This document shows, piece after piece, positions 1 to 12,204 of a DNA stretch of 64,000 nucleotides. The notes below the pieces were generated by a model. The model saw nothing but the letters and a program-made list of their open reading frames with translations, had not been told where the DNA came from and did not search any database. This DNA comes from Hybos culiciformis. Taxonomy: Eukaryota > Arthropoda > Insecta > Diptera > Hybotidae. The stretch spans positions 94,869,750 to 94,933,749 of the forward strand of contig OZ023274.1 in NCBI GenBank assembly GCA_964007475.1, given 5' to 3'. Both the position numbers and the translations under genes were made by a program. Positions within the stretch are counted from its first letter, which is position 1. The number at the start of each line of letters is the position of its first letter.

Positions 1-1678
1 TAAATTATAAAAATTAAAAACATTTTAGTTTTCAGTAATAATATTATAGTGAGCTTTTTCATTCATAAAAATCACATCACGAAAAAAGTATATATTATTC
101 TTAAAATTAATAGAATTTTAAATATATATAAAAAAAAAACATTAAATTGTATATTAACAATATTTTTAATTAAATTTAATATTAATTTGAATACAATTTA
201 TTTTCTACTAGTGAAGAAAAACCAAATGACCATCAAATCATATAAATCATTACCTAAGTAATTTAACACATTCCAAAAAGAAAAATGAACATACAGAATT
301 AAAAAAAAAAAAGCTTAATAATTGGGTTAAAAAATTTCCTATAATAATTACCATAATAATAATAATATGAAACAACATAATAAAGTGATTATAAATTAAA
401 ATAATGAATACTTATTAAGCTACTACGATGTAAGTAAGGATTTCTGCCGCAGTTGTTTATTAATACTTTCATAATTTATTAGAAAAGTAATAAGTAGTTT
501 ATAGTTTATTAGAATGTCTTATATAAGTGTCGGAAAAAATATTAATATTAATCAATGTTAAATAAATATTTTTCTCTTAAGAAACGAAGATTAAAAAATC
601 TAAAGTTGTTTTGTTAACACTTGTCCTTTAAAATTTGTTCACCCATTTCGATTGAAACTAAACCACTATGAAGTGATATTCATTCTTACCAACTAAAAAA
701 ATTTAAAAAAAATATTACAGTATTCATGTTTGAACTAACTATAATTTATTAACTAAATTGAAAGTACTAATAATCAGGATTAAAAATTAATCTATTAGGT
801 ATCCAATTTGTTAAAAAAAAAACAGTTTTTTAGCAAAATCAAATTCAACAACATATCAGCCAAATTTTGTTTTTTAAAAATGTTACAAATTTATACCTAT
901 TTTTATAAAGTAGAGAAGTAGGTTAATGTTAATTAATAATTTAGTTGAATTTTTTTATTAAATATTTAACGTGTTATTAACGTTAATTGATATAAATTAA
1001 AATAATTGGTTTTAAGTTGACTTTCAACAACACAATCTTTGATTAAAAAACAATAAATATACATCAAAAGACTTAAAACAGAAACCTTGACTTTTAAACA
1101 TTTTTAAATTTAAAGTGTATTTGATATTAAGGAAATTTTTCCAATGTAGAATTTACTGTAGATATATTTTAAAGAAATTAATTTAATAAAATATTTAATT
1201 TTATTTACTAGCACAATTAAAACAAAAACATATATGTGGATAATTTTTAAGCAAAAAAAATCTTTTACCGAAATATTAGTGTGACAAACTAAGTAAATGT
1301 ATACAAAATTTTTATTTTAATTTTTTTTAATATACTTATTTGCTTTTCTGTAATATAATTTTGTTGAAAAATTTCCAATTTTTTTTGCAATCATCTCAGT
1401 ATTAAATATGGCTATATTACTGGTTTTTGAGTAAACACAGCAACTATAACCAATTACAAAAGGGAATACATGGAATAAAATATTATATAACTATAATAAA
1501 AAATTCAACTTAAAACCTGAAAATCGAATATTCAATTGAATATTCAAATAGGAGATGAAGAATAAACAAAAACGCTTTTCCTTTAACATTAACATAAAAA
1601 AATCTATTTTAGTTGTTCTGGTACTTTTAAATAAAATACATTAATACATTATTAGATTAACAAAAATAAATAAATTAA
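1..1678. other. Gene-free AT-rich flank
   Basis: This is intergenic sequence downstream of the 3' end of the minus-strand PPR gene. It consists of AT-rich DNA with short A and T runs. A 70-codon open frame at 49-261 (+) has no domain and an AT-driven Ile/Asn/Lys/Leu composition, so I do not call it a gene. I see no RNA gene or mobile element. Confidence 0.6.
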
Positions 1679-1684
1679 TTTATT
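1679..1684 (-). terminator. Candidate poly-A signal of the LRPPRC-like gene
   Basis: TTTATT on the plus strand reads AATAAA on the minus strand, about 57 bases past the stop codon of the PPR gene. The distance fits a short insect 3' UTR. In DNA this AT-rich the hexamer is common by chance, so the call rests on position. Confidence 0.4.
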
Positions 1685-1740
1685 TCAATAATAATGTAAC
1701 TACAACCTACATATAATAATTATAATGAAGTCATCTCACT

Positions 1741-4700
1741 TTAACTTCTTAATCTAATTGCAATATTGGTTGGAATTTCTATATTATTAATTTTTAATAA
1801 ATTCACTAAACTTTTAACAAATTCCTGTGAGATTTTTAAATCATCTTCAGCTTCTAATTTTTCAAACAATTGCATAGCACTTATATAATTATTATCTTTC
1901 CTGAATTGATTCAATATGGTATTATACAAATCTTGCTCATTAAAATTATTAAGTCCACGTCCAGCTTTAGCTAACCTCAATATTGCTTCATTTTTACCAG
2001 CTTGTGACAAATGCTCACAGTTATTTATTAATACTTGTGAATTTATTTTAAATTCTGGATTTATAAGCATTTTTCGTAGTTGTGTTACTGTACCAAATTC
2101 AGCTATGGCTAGTAAAAAGCTGGAATTTGTATTGATGCTGCCATGAATACTACTACACAATTCAATAACTTCTTGTAAAAGACTTTGGACCTCATCTTGT
2201 GAAATATTGAAATCTTTTAAATTCGAATCATTAGCAACTTTTACTAATATTGAAATCAATTCATATTGTAAAGGTGTTTTCCGAAAATTTTGTACCATGT
2301 TCTTGAATTCTTGTACAGCTAATTGTAAATTATTTTTCAATATACATTCGCGTATTATTGGTCCCAATAAAACATTCTCATTTTCACAGTAGCCAATATT
2401 TTTCAATAAATCAAAAAATATTTTTGCTTCATTATTAATTGATTTTATTGATGATCCGTAGATAGCAGTTTGATTTAGCAAATTCCATAAATTTTTCAAT
2501 ATATGGTTACCAGTTTTTATTTTCACATTTTTAGTATAGTTTATTAAAAATTGCTTTGCTTCGTTTAATTTATTTTTTTCTACCATTAAAGTAACGAAGT
2601 CAATAATTTTATAATCATCTACATAGAATCCTAAAAAAAATCAATATATTAACAACAAATATGAGAAACTTTATAATTATCTGAAGTATTGTTCTGACAG
2701 CAAAAAGATATTAAGAAAGTTAAAAAATGATTGATAAATGTACTGAAGTTACCGGTCACATAAAATCAGACTTAAGGAGAGAAGGTTTCAAAAGGTATTA
2801 TTTTTAGAAAAAATAACAACTTGCTAAATTTTTGGCCATAAAAGAGAAGGTAGAACTAAAACTGTGATATCGAGGAAATCGATATTCATTCCTGTCATAT
2901 TTTCCTGATTAATTTGTACTTAGAGAAAATAGTATTATGTTCGTCAAAATTGATAAATATTACTTTTTTCTGTTTATCTTATTAATTTTTGTGTGAAAAT
3001 CAATTATTAAATGATTTTGGTAATTATATTAATACCTTTGCAATTTTTTTGAATTTCTTGATATATTAACGTCGCTTTATCTAAGTCTTTCAATTTAACA
3101 TACAAATCAAAAATACAAGACATCATTCCAGGGCTGTAAGTAAGTTTATATTCATCACATTTTTGTTTAATCTCTAATGCACGTTCTAATCGATTTTCTC
3201 GAACACATAATTGTAACATTCTTCTTAGAACTCCCCTTGTGTTAAACTTCTTGGATTCCAATTCAATTAAATGACATTCCAATTGATCTAAATTCATATC
3301 GCGAGGATGAGTAATTATAGACGGAGAGTCTGACATTTTCGAAGGCAAAGTCAAATTTTTATCAGTCAACGATGATAACAAATATTGTATTTGTTTTTTA
3401 ATTTCAGTGTTCTTTATCTCATTAAATTTGTCTTCTAGGATTTCTCTTGTATTTACAGAAATTTTAACGTTGTTATTTTCTAACACTTTTAACAAATTAT
3501 GGAAAGAATTTATTTCTAATTTTTTTCCAGGATTTACGATAATTTCTAACAGACAATGTCCAATAAAATCATATTTCTCTATACTTGATTTTTTTAATAG
3601 TGATTGAATTGCTTCTCCAAATAATTTTGTCGACCTCAAATTCATCATTACATTAATCATGGTTGAAATAAATTCATTTAAATTTAATTTAGTAGTATGA
3701 TATTGATCATTTATTTTAATAATTTTTTCAAATTCTTGATTGTACAGCAAATTTCGAATTATATGTGGAAATAATTGTGAAGTTTTTAATCCACATCCAT
3801 CAAGAATTTCAATGGCTTTATTTGGATCATAACGTAAAAGGTTCTTCAAATTTGGTATACAATGAAGCGCAAATGTTTCCTCATCGCATTCAACACTCAA
3901 ATTTTTCATTAATTTGAGTGTATTTAAAATTCCGGCTTCACCATTTTTTTGACAACTATGCAAAAATAAAGGCCAAAAATAGTGAGAACGTAATGGTTCT
4001 AAAGTTTTTAAGGCTTTTAAATAAATTTCACTAGCATCAGTATTGTGTTTCAAAACCATTTCACAAGCAATATGTAACGCTCTTGGGTTTTTCTGCAATA
4101 GTTTTGTGCATAATTCAATAATTTTTTTCGACTCTATTGAATTGCTCATCAATTCAGTAATAAAAAATACTCCAAAAGTGTCATTATCGTGATTTTCATC
4201 GAATTTTAAAGTTGGAAAAGAATTTAAAATGATGAAAGCAGTTTCTGGCTGATTATTACGAATTAAACGAACACATAAATTTCTAATATCGCCTTGAATT
4301 TCCTTAGCATTGAGCATATCATCTGGTAGTAATAAAATAATTTTTTTTATAATTTCTGTTGATCCATTCGATGTTTCAACTGTTGCACTAAAAATATAAA
4401 GTGAATAATTTGAAGAATGGGTTTAATAAGTTATTGTTGAAGAAAAAATGTAAACTTAATCTATGTTTAGTACAAAGATAAAAACATTATGTATTTTAAT
4501 GGGTTATTTGAGGGATTTTTTAATGTTTTCTTAAAAAAAAAAAAAAAAAATTAACAATCATAGAACTACACTCTATTACCTGGACAATATTCTAGCAACT
4601 TGTTGTGAACTCAACCGTTCGCTAACACAACTATTCAATAATTTATGAAATTTTTCCACAGCATTATTTTCAATATAAGCTTGTAATAAGCATACTTTTG

Positions 4701-5448
4701 TATCTAAAGTTGATCCAACATTAGTTGCACTCATTAATTCCAATACAGATTCACAATTAGTTAAATCCTTCACTCTGGAATAACCAATGATTAGTGAATT
4801 AAAAATTTTCTCTGTTATTGCGATATTATTTTCTCTCATTTCGGCTAAAGTTTCTAAAGCTCCAGTAATATTTCCAATTTCACATTGCCATACAATAAGA
4901 TTTTCATAAATTAAAGAATCGGGACATTGAGATTTACATTCGTTAATGAAATTTTCAATTTCCACTAATGGTGTGCGATTTATTTGGTGAACTTTTAATG
5001 CAGCAATTAGAATTTCCTTATTATTATTATTATTATTTGGAATTTTTTTCACACATGACCAGATTTTATTGAACAACTGTAATCGTTCGTCTGACTTCGT
5101 TGGCAAATAATTATCAGCTAAATATTCTAATAGAAATAAATTTTGAGTTTCACTTGTTGACGACGACGACGACGTTGACTGCATGGCATTAATAATTTTA
5201 CCAAATTTCTCATATCGTATTTTTTCATTTGATTTGTTGGAAGCAATAAAATTATCATATAATTCTTGAAATGATTTATTCTCTTCGAATTTTTTCGAAA
5301 ATGAACTAGACAAACTTTGAACTTGGGGTTGTTTAGTGATAGATAAATGTCTAATTGCAGAATTAATTTGAAAATTAGAATTAATTTTATGTAAAAATTT
5401 AAAAGTTCGCCAACTGCAGCCGCGTTTTAAAATGCCAATTAAATTCAT
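1741..5448 (-). CDS. LRPPRC: LRPPRC/bicoid-stability-factor-like mitochondrial PPR protein, 3 coding exons
   Basis: Coding exons on the minus strand are 5448-4580, 4387-3036 and 2630-1741. They total 3111 nt, or 1036 aa plus stop. Donors (CCAG|GTAA, AAAG|GTAT) and acceptors (TTTTAG|TG, TTTTAG|GA) agree in phase (2, then 1). The first 45 residues are basic and Ser-rich with almost no acidic residue (starts MNLIGILKRGCSWRTFKF), as in a mitochondrial presequence. The rest is helical pentatricopeptide-like repeats, for example around residues 195-255 (EKIFNSLIIGYSRVKDL) and 700-760, spanning the last intron. LRPPRC proteins bind mitochondrial mRNAs with SLIRP and control their stability, polyadenylation and translation. 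The Drosophila relatives are bsf and LRPPRC2. At 1036 aa it is shorter than I recall for bsf (about 1400), so it could be another LRPPRC-type paralogue or have lost repeats. Ser and Asn runs interrupt exon 1. Family call is good; the exact orthologue is uncertain. Confidence 0.75.
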
Positions 5449-5550
5449 AATTTTTTTCTTCGGATTTTATTCTAAAAATATAAAAAAAAATTAATTAATA
5501 AAATGTAATAATAAACTTTGAAAATAAATATCATCTAATGTAGTTCTTAC

Positions 5551-5774
5551 TTAGATCCTTGCTTGAGTTCTTTAAAACCCATAAAATCATGCATCAAACT
5601 ATCAAATCCAACATCACATAACAAATGTTTACTTTTTGAACAAAAAACAATAATAAAATAAATCAGCTGAAGATTTTTTGTATATTTATAACTTTCGTAC
5701 TTGATACTTACAAAGACCATTTTATTATTTTCTATAAATTGTTTTAAGTTCATATTTTTAGTTCTAGATAACAT
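5551..5774 (-). other. Probable 5' leader exon(s) of the LRPPRC-like gene, with a 75-codon open frame
   Basis: Just upstream of the LRPPRC-like start, the minus strand has a good donor (TCTAA|GTAAGA, exon end 5551). A matching acceptor (ATTTTTAG|AATAAAATCC, exon start 5471) lies 23 bases before the LRPPRC ATG, making a 79-nt intron. A second strong donor (CTTT|GTAAGTATC, intron from 5711) lies inside the open frame. The frame (5774-5547, starts MLSRTKNMNLKQFIENNK) shows no known domain and does not continue in frame into the LRPPRC ATG. I favour a spliced 5' UTR with upstream ATGs, which could reduce translation of the main protein. A tiny independent gene is possible. Confidence 0.4.
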
Positions 5775-6430
5775 TTTTTATGCTATTACTGTTAAATAGT
5801 TGAGAAAACTAGAATTTAAAAAAATTTTTGAATCTTAAAATATATTAGATTTTATAGGGTACTCGTTATAACTTTTGAAAGCTGAGATGTTGATATCGAT
5901 TGAATGATTTTTGTGAATAACATACTTAGCAACTTACGATTTCCAGCTTCCACTGTTTATAATATTAATTTCAACTTTCCTAAGCCCTTAATGAAACAAA
6001 GGTTTACTTACTATTTTACTAATAAAACTTAATAACTTGAGTGATTACAAATCTCCCAAAATTTTCCCCAAACCTAATAATGATTGTTCTTAACTAAAAA
6101 AAAAGCCAAATTTTTTAAGATTTAAAGTTTTAATTAAAGCATAAATATATAATAAAGCTTAGTTTCGGTTAAAATATACAACAAATATATCATCATAAAA
6201 TTATTTTTATGCTAAATTATACAATAGTTCAACAATTTCCAAGTTTTTTTTTCGGTGTACATGTTTTGTTTTGTTTTTTATAACACTATTTTTCAATTTA
6301 AAAAAGTTCAATCTCATATCAATATATAATTATTAAATAATTTTAATCAATATTACTTTTTAAGCAAAAGAAAAAATTAAATATCCAAATAGAGTTCTCG
6401 ATTCTTTTGCATTTGTATCCCAAATAAATG
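5775..6430. other. Spacer between SPATA20 3' end and LRPPRC leader
   Basis: AT-rich DNA without an open frame of note. It should contain the LRPPRC-like promoter and the end of the SPATA20 3' UTR, but I see no clear TATA box or initiator. Confidence 0.5.
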
Positions 6431-6436
6431 TTTATT
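6431..6436 (-). terminator. Candidate poly-A signal of SPATA20
   Basis: AATAAA on the minus strand about 190 bases past the SPATA20 stop (6625-6627). The position is plausible; the hexamer is frequent by chance here. Confidence 0.35.
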
Positions 6437-6624
6437 CAATATATACTTAATTTGATATTAATTAATACATCAGAAATTAAAACATCTAAGTAAATCATAC
6501 AAAAATTTTATAATCAAATGAACTAAGTAGTTTTGTCCAAACAATGACTCTGAATTCATAGATGTTAATGACTTCCAGTTGAAGGCATTGCATAATATAA
6601 ACAAAATTATTCAAAAATATTTTT

Positions 6625-9600
6625 TTAAACTATTGTTCTATAATTCGTGTGAAGGTTATCTTCAAGTTTTTTGGGATCGGTTATTGGTAATTGACACACT
6701 TTATTATGGCAAATATATACAGTTGGTGAGTTGTTTATCATTTTAAATTTTTCCTGAGATTTTGCTTTTATTTTAGATTCCTTGGTAGAATTATAATGGA
6801 CAATCAATAAGCCGGGCACATAATATTTTCTCAAAATATTTAAAAGTTTTTGAGTACTTTTATCGCTAGAATCATTCGAAACTACAGCTGATAAATCAAA
6901 ACCGTGCTCTTTTAATAAGAGAGCTGACATCATTTCTGGTAAAACATAGCCAAATGGATTAGAGTCTTTAAAATAATCAAATAATTTTGTGGCCCGTTCA
7001 ATATATTTATCTTCTTCGTAATATGCTGATAAAAGTAATAAATTTCGTGCTGCAACACTATTGCCGCAAGGCTCAGCACCATCATGATCTAAAAAAAATT
7101 AAATTTTTAAAAACAAAAATTTAAAAAAAAAAATATTTCAAAGCAAACCTTCTTTCATTCGAATTACAACATTTGGAGAATTTTCTTTAGAATAAAAATA
7201 ACCACCCTGAATGTTGTCCCAAAAAAGTTTGTCTTGAGTACATTGTAATTCTTTTGCCCATTCCAATAAAGATGTGTCCAATGTTGCTCTATAGTAATCT
7301 ATTAAACCTTTTATTAAGAAAGCATAATCATCTAAAAATCCTTCAACGGGATCCAATCTATAATTAAAGAAAAACCATAAATAAAGAAATTTAAATTTTA
7401 TTTTAGCATGAACTTTTGAATTTCTTTAAAGAAAATGATGTCAAAATGCTGACAAAAAAAAACATAAAACATTTTGAATTCAAAAACTAAATACTGTTTT
7501 ATTCTTGAAGAACAAAACAATTTCCTGACTTACAAAACTTCAGTAACTGGATCGTTAGTCCCTTTGCCGTAGCATGACCTCAGGAGTACTTTTTTCTCTT
7601 TATTATAAGCAAATTTCTTCAAAAATTCAACTAGATTCTTTGCAGCATCTAAATATTCATCTTTTCGATCACCACCACAATCTGCTAATTTAGCTAAGCC
7701 AGACAATACTAATCCATTCCATGCTGTTAATATTTTTGTGTCTAAATGTGGTCGAGGTCTTTTTTCTCTTATTTTATGCAAAATGTTATTAACTTTTTCC
7801 AACAAACTACTAAGCTCATCTTTTTCTATTTTATGAATTTTAGAAGTATCCTCCATTGATTTGCGAACAATCAAAATATTTTTCGCTGTTAAATGTCCAT
7901 GCGGATCACTAGATGGAGAAACATTACCGGTTTTTTGTATATCATAGTGGTAGCAATAAATTTTTGTCACTTTATCTGGATCTAAATCAAATGAATCAGA
8001 ATTTTCTTGAATTTCACCATGAATTTCGGACCAAGTCCAGGCATAAAAAGCACCCTCTATTTTTGTGCTATCTTTGGCTGTAGGAAGAGAATCAGCATCT
8101 TCCCCTAAAAAAGTTCAAAATTTAAGATAAAGAAAAAACAAATTAAAATAAAACCTGCAGAACCAATACCTGAATAGAATCCTCCTTCCGGGTGTTTAAG
8201 ATCTTTCATGATGTAATTGAAAATTTTATTAGCTGTTTCCAAATAAAAACTATCTTTAGTTATTTTATAAGCATTCGCATATGCCTGTATTAATTGGCCC
8301 TGGTCATACAGCATTTTTTCAAAGTGAGGTACATGCCATTCCTTGTCCACAGAATAACGAGCAAATCCTCCAAATATATGATCATGAATTCCTCCCTGAG
8401 CTATTTTTCTCAGCGTTAAGAGAGCGATTTCTAAAATGGCAGGATCTTTTTTTACTGAGTAGGCATGAAACAATAATTGCAAACGTGACACTTCAGGGAA
8501 TTTCGGATGATTTCCGAGTCCACCATACTCTTTGTCAAAATTTCTTTTATATATTCTAATAGCTAAATCTAACTTGGCTTCAGCAGATCCGGAATCTAAA
8601 TTTTCAGTTGATTTTTCTGAAAAACTTTTTTCGATTGCTTTTATAACATTTTGACCTGTTTCTATTAATTCTTCTTTATTTTTCCGCCATTTTTCAGCAA
8701 TTTTATTTAAAATAGTTGTAAAACCTGGCATACCCCATCGATCCTTAGGAGGAAAATATGTTCCGGCTGAAAACAAAGGACAATAAATTTAATTATGTCT
8801 GGTTTAAATTAAAAAAAAAAACACTGTAATATCAATTTGAAAAGTTCTTGAGATCCAATTGCTTGAATTTCTAAAAAAAAATATTAACACATTCTATTTC
8901 TTTATGGTACCTGATATTGGTGCTAAGTCCGGTGTCAGCCAAACAGACATTGGCCATCCACCGCTACCGTTAATCATCAAAACAAAATTCATATAAATTT
9001 TGTCGATATCAGGTCGTTCTTCACGATCTACTTTTATGTTAATAAAATTTTCATTCATTATTTTAGCTACATCTTCATTTTCAAATGATTCGTGTTCCAT
9101 AACATGACACCAATGACAAGTTGAATAACCAACTGATAAAAATCTGTAAAAAAAATGTTTAGAATTTATTCCGAAGCTTTTGAACAAACAAAAAAGAATA
9201 GACAAATGGTGTAATAATAATTTACATTAATTTATTTTCTTTTTTAGCTCTTTGAATGGCTTCATCACCCCATGGATACCTGTAATTGAAAAAAAAAAAA
9301 GATTTTTGTTGAAGATAATTGTTCAGAAGAATTTAATCAGAATATATTCAACTTTTACAAAATTATTCACTCTCAATTACATTCGAGCGATCTTTTATTC
9401 ACTCGTAAAACCAAAATACAATTTAAGTATGTAGGTATAAGTTTGGGTCGTTGCAAATGTTTTTTAATAATTTTTCACAATTCGGAATCGCAATAACAAA
9501 AAAAAAATTTAAATATTCAAATAAACTTAAAAACAAAATTATATAATCAAATTTTAAGTTGTAAAATCCATAATTTACATAATAGGTAATTTCTTTTAAT

Positions 9601-10383
9601 CAAGAAAAAGAATCGACAATAAAATATTACATATAAATCCATTGAAAGGTAGGTTTGTTTTTCTTTATTACAAAAATTGAAAGAGAGTAGAATTAATGCT
9701 AAAAATCTAAGCTATCAGGTGGTTGAAACCATTGAAACAAATAAAAAAAAATATCTGAGACCAATTTTATATAAATTGTGTTGATAAAGGCGATAAATTT
9801 CATTCGTTCATTCGTTGACCTTGACTCTTTAAAATTCTTATTGATATTAAAATATATATAGAAAAAAAAAATATAAAAACAAGCTTAAGTATATTAACTA
9901 TAAATTTTGATAAAAATAAATAAATTCTTCATTTTTTAAACCAACCAATCAACTGGATTGTGAGCATGTTGCAAAAGATATGGAGATTTTTCTTCAGCCA
10001 AACGATTTGTAAATTTTGGTTTTTCCATATTTGTTTTCTTCGATGTTGTCGTCGCAGTTGTTGCGGACGACCCACCACTAGCACCATTATTCTGTGGACT
10101 TTGTTCTGCCATACCAGTTTTAGAGAATACTTGTGTTGTACTGAAAGCGCTACAAAATAGAAATTAATTTTTTAAAATAATTTTTTTTTTTTTAATTTAA
10201 TTTAATTATTATTATTTTTTTTTTTTTTGAAAAATTAATAAAAACCCACTTTAAATTATTAAAATATTGAATATTTAGATTTTCAGTCGATTTTTGATTC
10301 AAAACTTGTTGTTGTTGTTGTTGCTGTTGTCGCGAATTTCTTCTCCAAAATAATCTGCCAGTTCGTGAAAAAATTTTCAACAT
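6625..10383 (-). CDS. SPATA20: SPATA20, spermatogenesis-associated protein 20 (thioredoxin-like plus glycosidase-fold barrel), 8 exons
   Basis: Minus-strand exons are 10383-10250, 10149-9946, 9279-9226, 9143-8911, 8766-8170, 8104-7534, 7357-7149 and 7088-6625. All join in phase to 2466 nt (821 aa plus stop). The family's N-terminal block appears at residues 97-116 ([19 protein letters not shown], across two introns). The thioredoxin-like domain follows, with its CxxC (CHWC) at 140-143, then [10 protein letters not shown] and [12 protein letters not shown]. The C-terminal (alpha/alpha)6-barrel region has [33 protein letters not shown] and C-terminal [23 protein letters not shown] residues. Human SPATA20 is about 790 aa, so this is full length. 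The biochemical role is not settled; a redox/fertility role is proposed from the fold and from testis expression in mammals. The N terminus is basic and may target mitochondria; residues 19-26 are a polyglutamine run. The start is the first ATG with a usable donor after it (AAA|GTGGGT). Confidence 0.93.
8155..8170 (-). other. Two competing in-phase donor sites at the end of SPATA20 exon 5
   Basis: Exon 5 can end at 8170 (TTCAG|GTATTG) or 15 nt later at 8155 (TGCAG|GTTTTA). Both keep phase 1. The first gives YSGEDADS, matching the conserved YSAEDADS of the family in length. The second inserts five residues (GIGSA). I use the first in the gene model; either could be used in vivo. Confidence 0.5.
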
Positions 10384-10614
10384 TATCCAAAAAACAAAAC
10401 TAATTAATTTTTAATTTGTTTTTTTTTTTCTTTTTTATTTTTTATTGAAATTATATTTTTAATATTATTTTTTTCATTACTTAATAAGAAAATATCTAGA
10501 TTTTTTTATCTTTTTTTATTTTTCTTTTTGATTTGAAACGCAAAAAGTGAAAGTAATAAAATTCTAAAAAAAACCTTGTTATTATTTTTTTTGCACTCAA
10601 AGTTGCCATATAGT

Positions 10615-11000
10615 CTAGGTTAAGAAAGCGGGATAAAAATTCCCACACTCACTGGTCTGTTTGATTTTAAATTTCAATTGTGAACATTTTGCAAATGTCA
10701 TTTGTCCGTGATTGAAATTTTTAATTTTTAGCGGACAAATGTCATTTTGAAAAATATCATTTGTCCGAGATTGATTTTTCAGAATCGTCTGAAGCTTGGA
10801 AAAGGGTAGAGGTGGACAGAGGCCCCCCAAATTCTTCATACATTTTGTATGTGCAATTTTTTTTTTTTTGCCCGATTTGCCCCTTAAAGAGAGTGTGCTG
10901 GGGGCGGCGAGTGGACTGGTGGTTGGTCAGTGGGATTTGCGGCGTCAGCACCAGTTCACCCGCCCGCCCGCCGCCCCCCACTTTAAAAATTATTGGTTAA
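10615..11000. repeat. GC-rich, repeat-like island between SPATA20 and galectin
   Basis: The base composition jumps here. Positions 10895-10982 are dominated by G and C (runs of GGGGCGGCG and CCCGCCCGCCCGCC) inside DNA that is otherwise about 80% AT. The left part (10690-10775) carries three related copies of an ATCATTTGTCCG-like word. Two are inverted (CATTTGTCCG and CGGACAAATG) and can form a stem. Open frames crossing it on both strands show no recognisable domain. It looks like a transposable-element or other foreign remnant. A CpG-type promoter of the divergent gene pair is the alternative, and misassembly or contamination cannot be ruled out. Confidence 0.45.
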
Positions 11001-11064
11001 ATTTTATGTGAACTTAATTCAATAATATTCTAACTTAATATCTGTTCGTCATATTGATTAAATG

Positions 11065-11393
11065 TTATCTTTTTTTATTCTTATCTATGGCCTGCATTTT
11101 TTATTTGACAACAAGATAGCGCCCTCTTGTTTTAGGTTTTTAAACTGCGTATTAAATTTTTTTTTGTTTTTTCTTTGTTGACCTTCGACGTTACAAATAT
11201 ATAAATAATTCTTTGATTCGCAAGATAACACTATACAGTGGGTATAAGCATAAATTTACGCTGATAATGTTGCGAGGTATAGCAAAAGAGTTAACATACC
11301 TATAGTTATCTGATTTTATTACCAAACAAATTCAAAACAAATTGGATATAAAAGAAAATATTTAATTCTAAATTATTATTAATTTAATTATCT
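11065..11393. promoter_or_regulatory. Cluster of GATA-type motifs upstream of galectin
   Basis: Six WGATAR-type sites lie in about 330 bases: TTATCT at 11065, 11081, 11306 and 11388, AGATAG at 11114 and AGATAA at 11223. This is 0.8-1.1 kb before the galectin start. GATA factors drive fat-body and haemocyte genes in insects, so a link to the galectin is reasonable, but AT-rich DNA inflates such motifs. Confidence 0.25.
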
Positions 11394-12204
11394 TTAAAAT
11401 TATGTAAAATAAAATTTATAATTCTGTTTTTTTCCATGAAAATATTTTTTATATTGCTACCTAGACATGACCGTATGACTAAATGTTAAAAATTAGTTTT
11501 ATTTTAAATAAAGCTTTTTCATAAAACTATTTGCTATTAAAAAATGGTCCAAATTTGACAATCAAAATTTTATTTAAGGCCACTAAAGCTCATATGTGTG
11601 CGGGTCACAATAGTTTTTGTATAATATCATGTCACAGAGACACTATGCAAACTTATTTTAAAATTTAAATGTACCTACCTATCTATTAATATTTTATATT
11701 AGATTATTAATTAATTAAAGACATTAAATTTTAAAGAACAAAAGTTTTTAAATTTGGATTTTTGTGTACCGTTCTTCGCCTTGATGAAAACTATTTATTA
11801 ATTAGAATACCTTTTTATTTGACAGAAAATATTATTTTTTCTAGATAGATTCATATTGATTGCTTAGGTAAATATGATAACGATAGTAATACACAAACAT
11901 ATTAATGTCTGCAACAATGTTAATAATAATTGTATGTATACATACATTGTACATATGTATGGATATGAATATTATATTGTATATAATATAAGTTAATAAT
12001 AAAATTTAATATTTTCTTATCAATTTAAGTGGTTTTAGTGAGTAAATCACATTTGTTATTTATTTCCTATTATAATTCTTGTACAAAACTTTGCCGAACC
12101 CACATCGTTATAATTACGTAGTTTATTAAACAAAAATATTATTTTAATTGAAATATATATAATTTTTAAATATTTTTTTATTAAATAAATTTCTTCCATT
12201 AATT
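11394..12204. other. AT-rich upstream region and presumed 5' UTR of galectin
   Basis: No coding signal is visible. The transcription start should lie here or just upstream, but I find no convincing TATA/initiator pair. Short TGTATGTA-type repeats occur around 11930-11960. Confidence 0.4.

Noticed and set aside
8281..8559. 92-codon plus-strand open frame
   Set aside because: Antisense shadow of SPATA20 exon 5, which encodes the conserved barrel region.
9960..10160. 66-codon plus-strand open frame with many Cys and Arg
   Set aside because: It is the antisense of SPATA20 exon 2, which is supported by the conserved [15 protein letters not shown] block.
10757..11011. Overlapping open frames on both strands in the GC-rich island (Pro/Arg/Gly-rich)
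   Set aside because: Open only because GC-rich sequence lacks AT-rich stop codons; no domain, and both strands are open at once.
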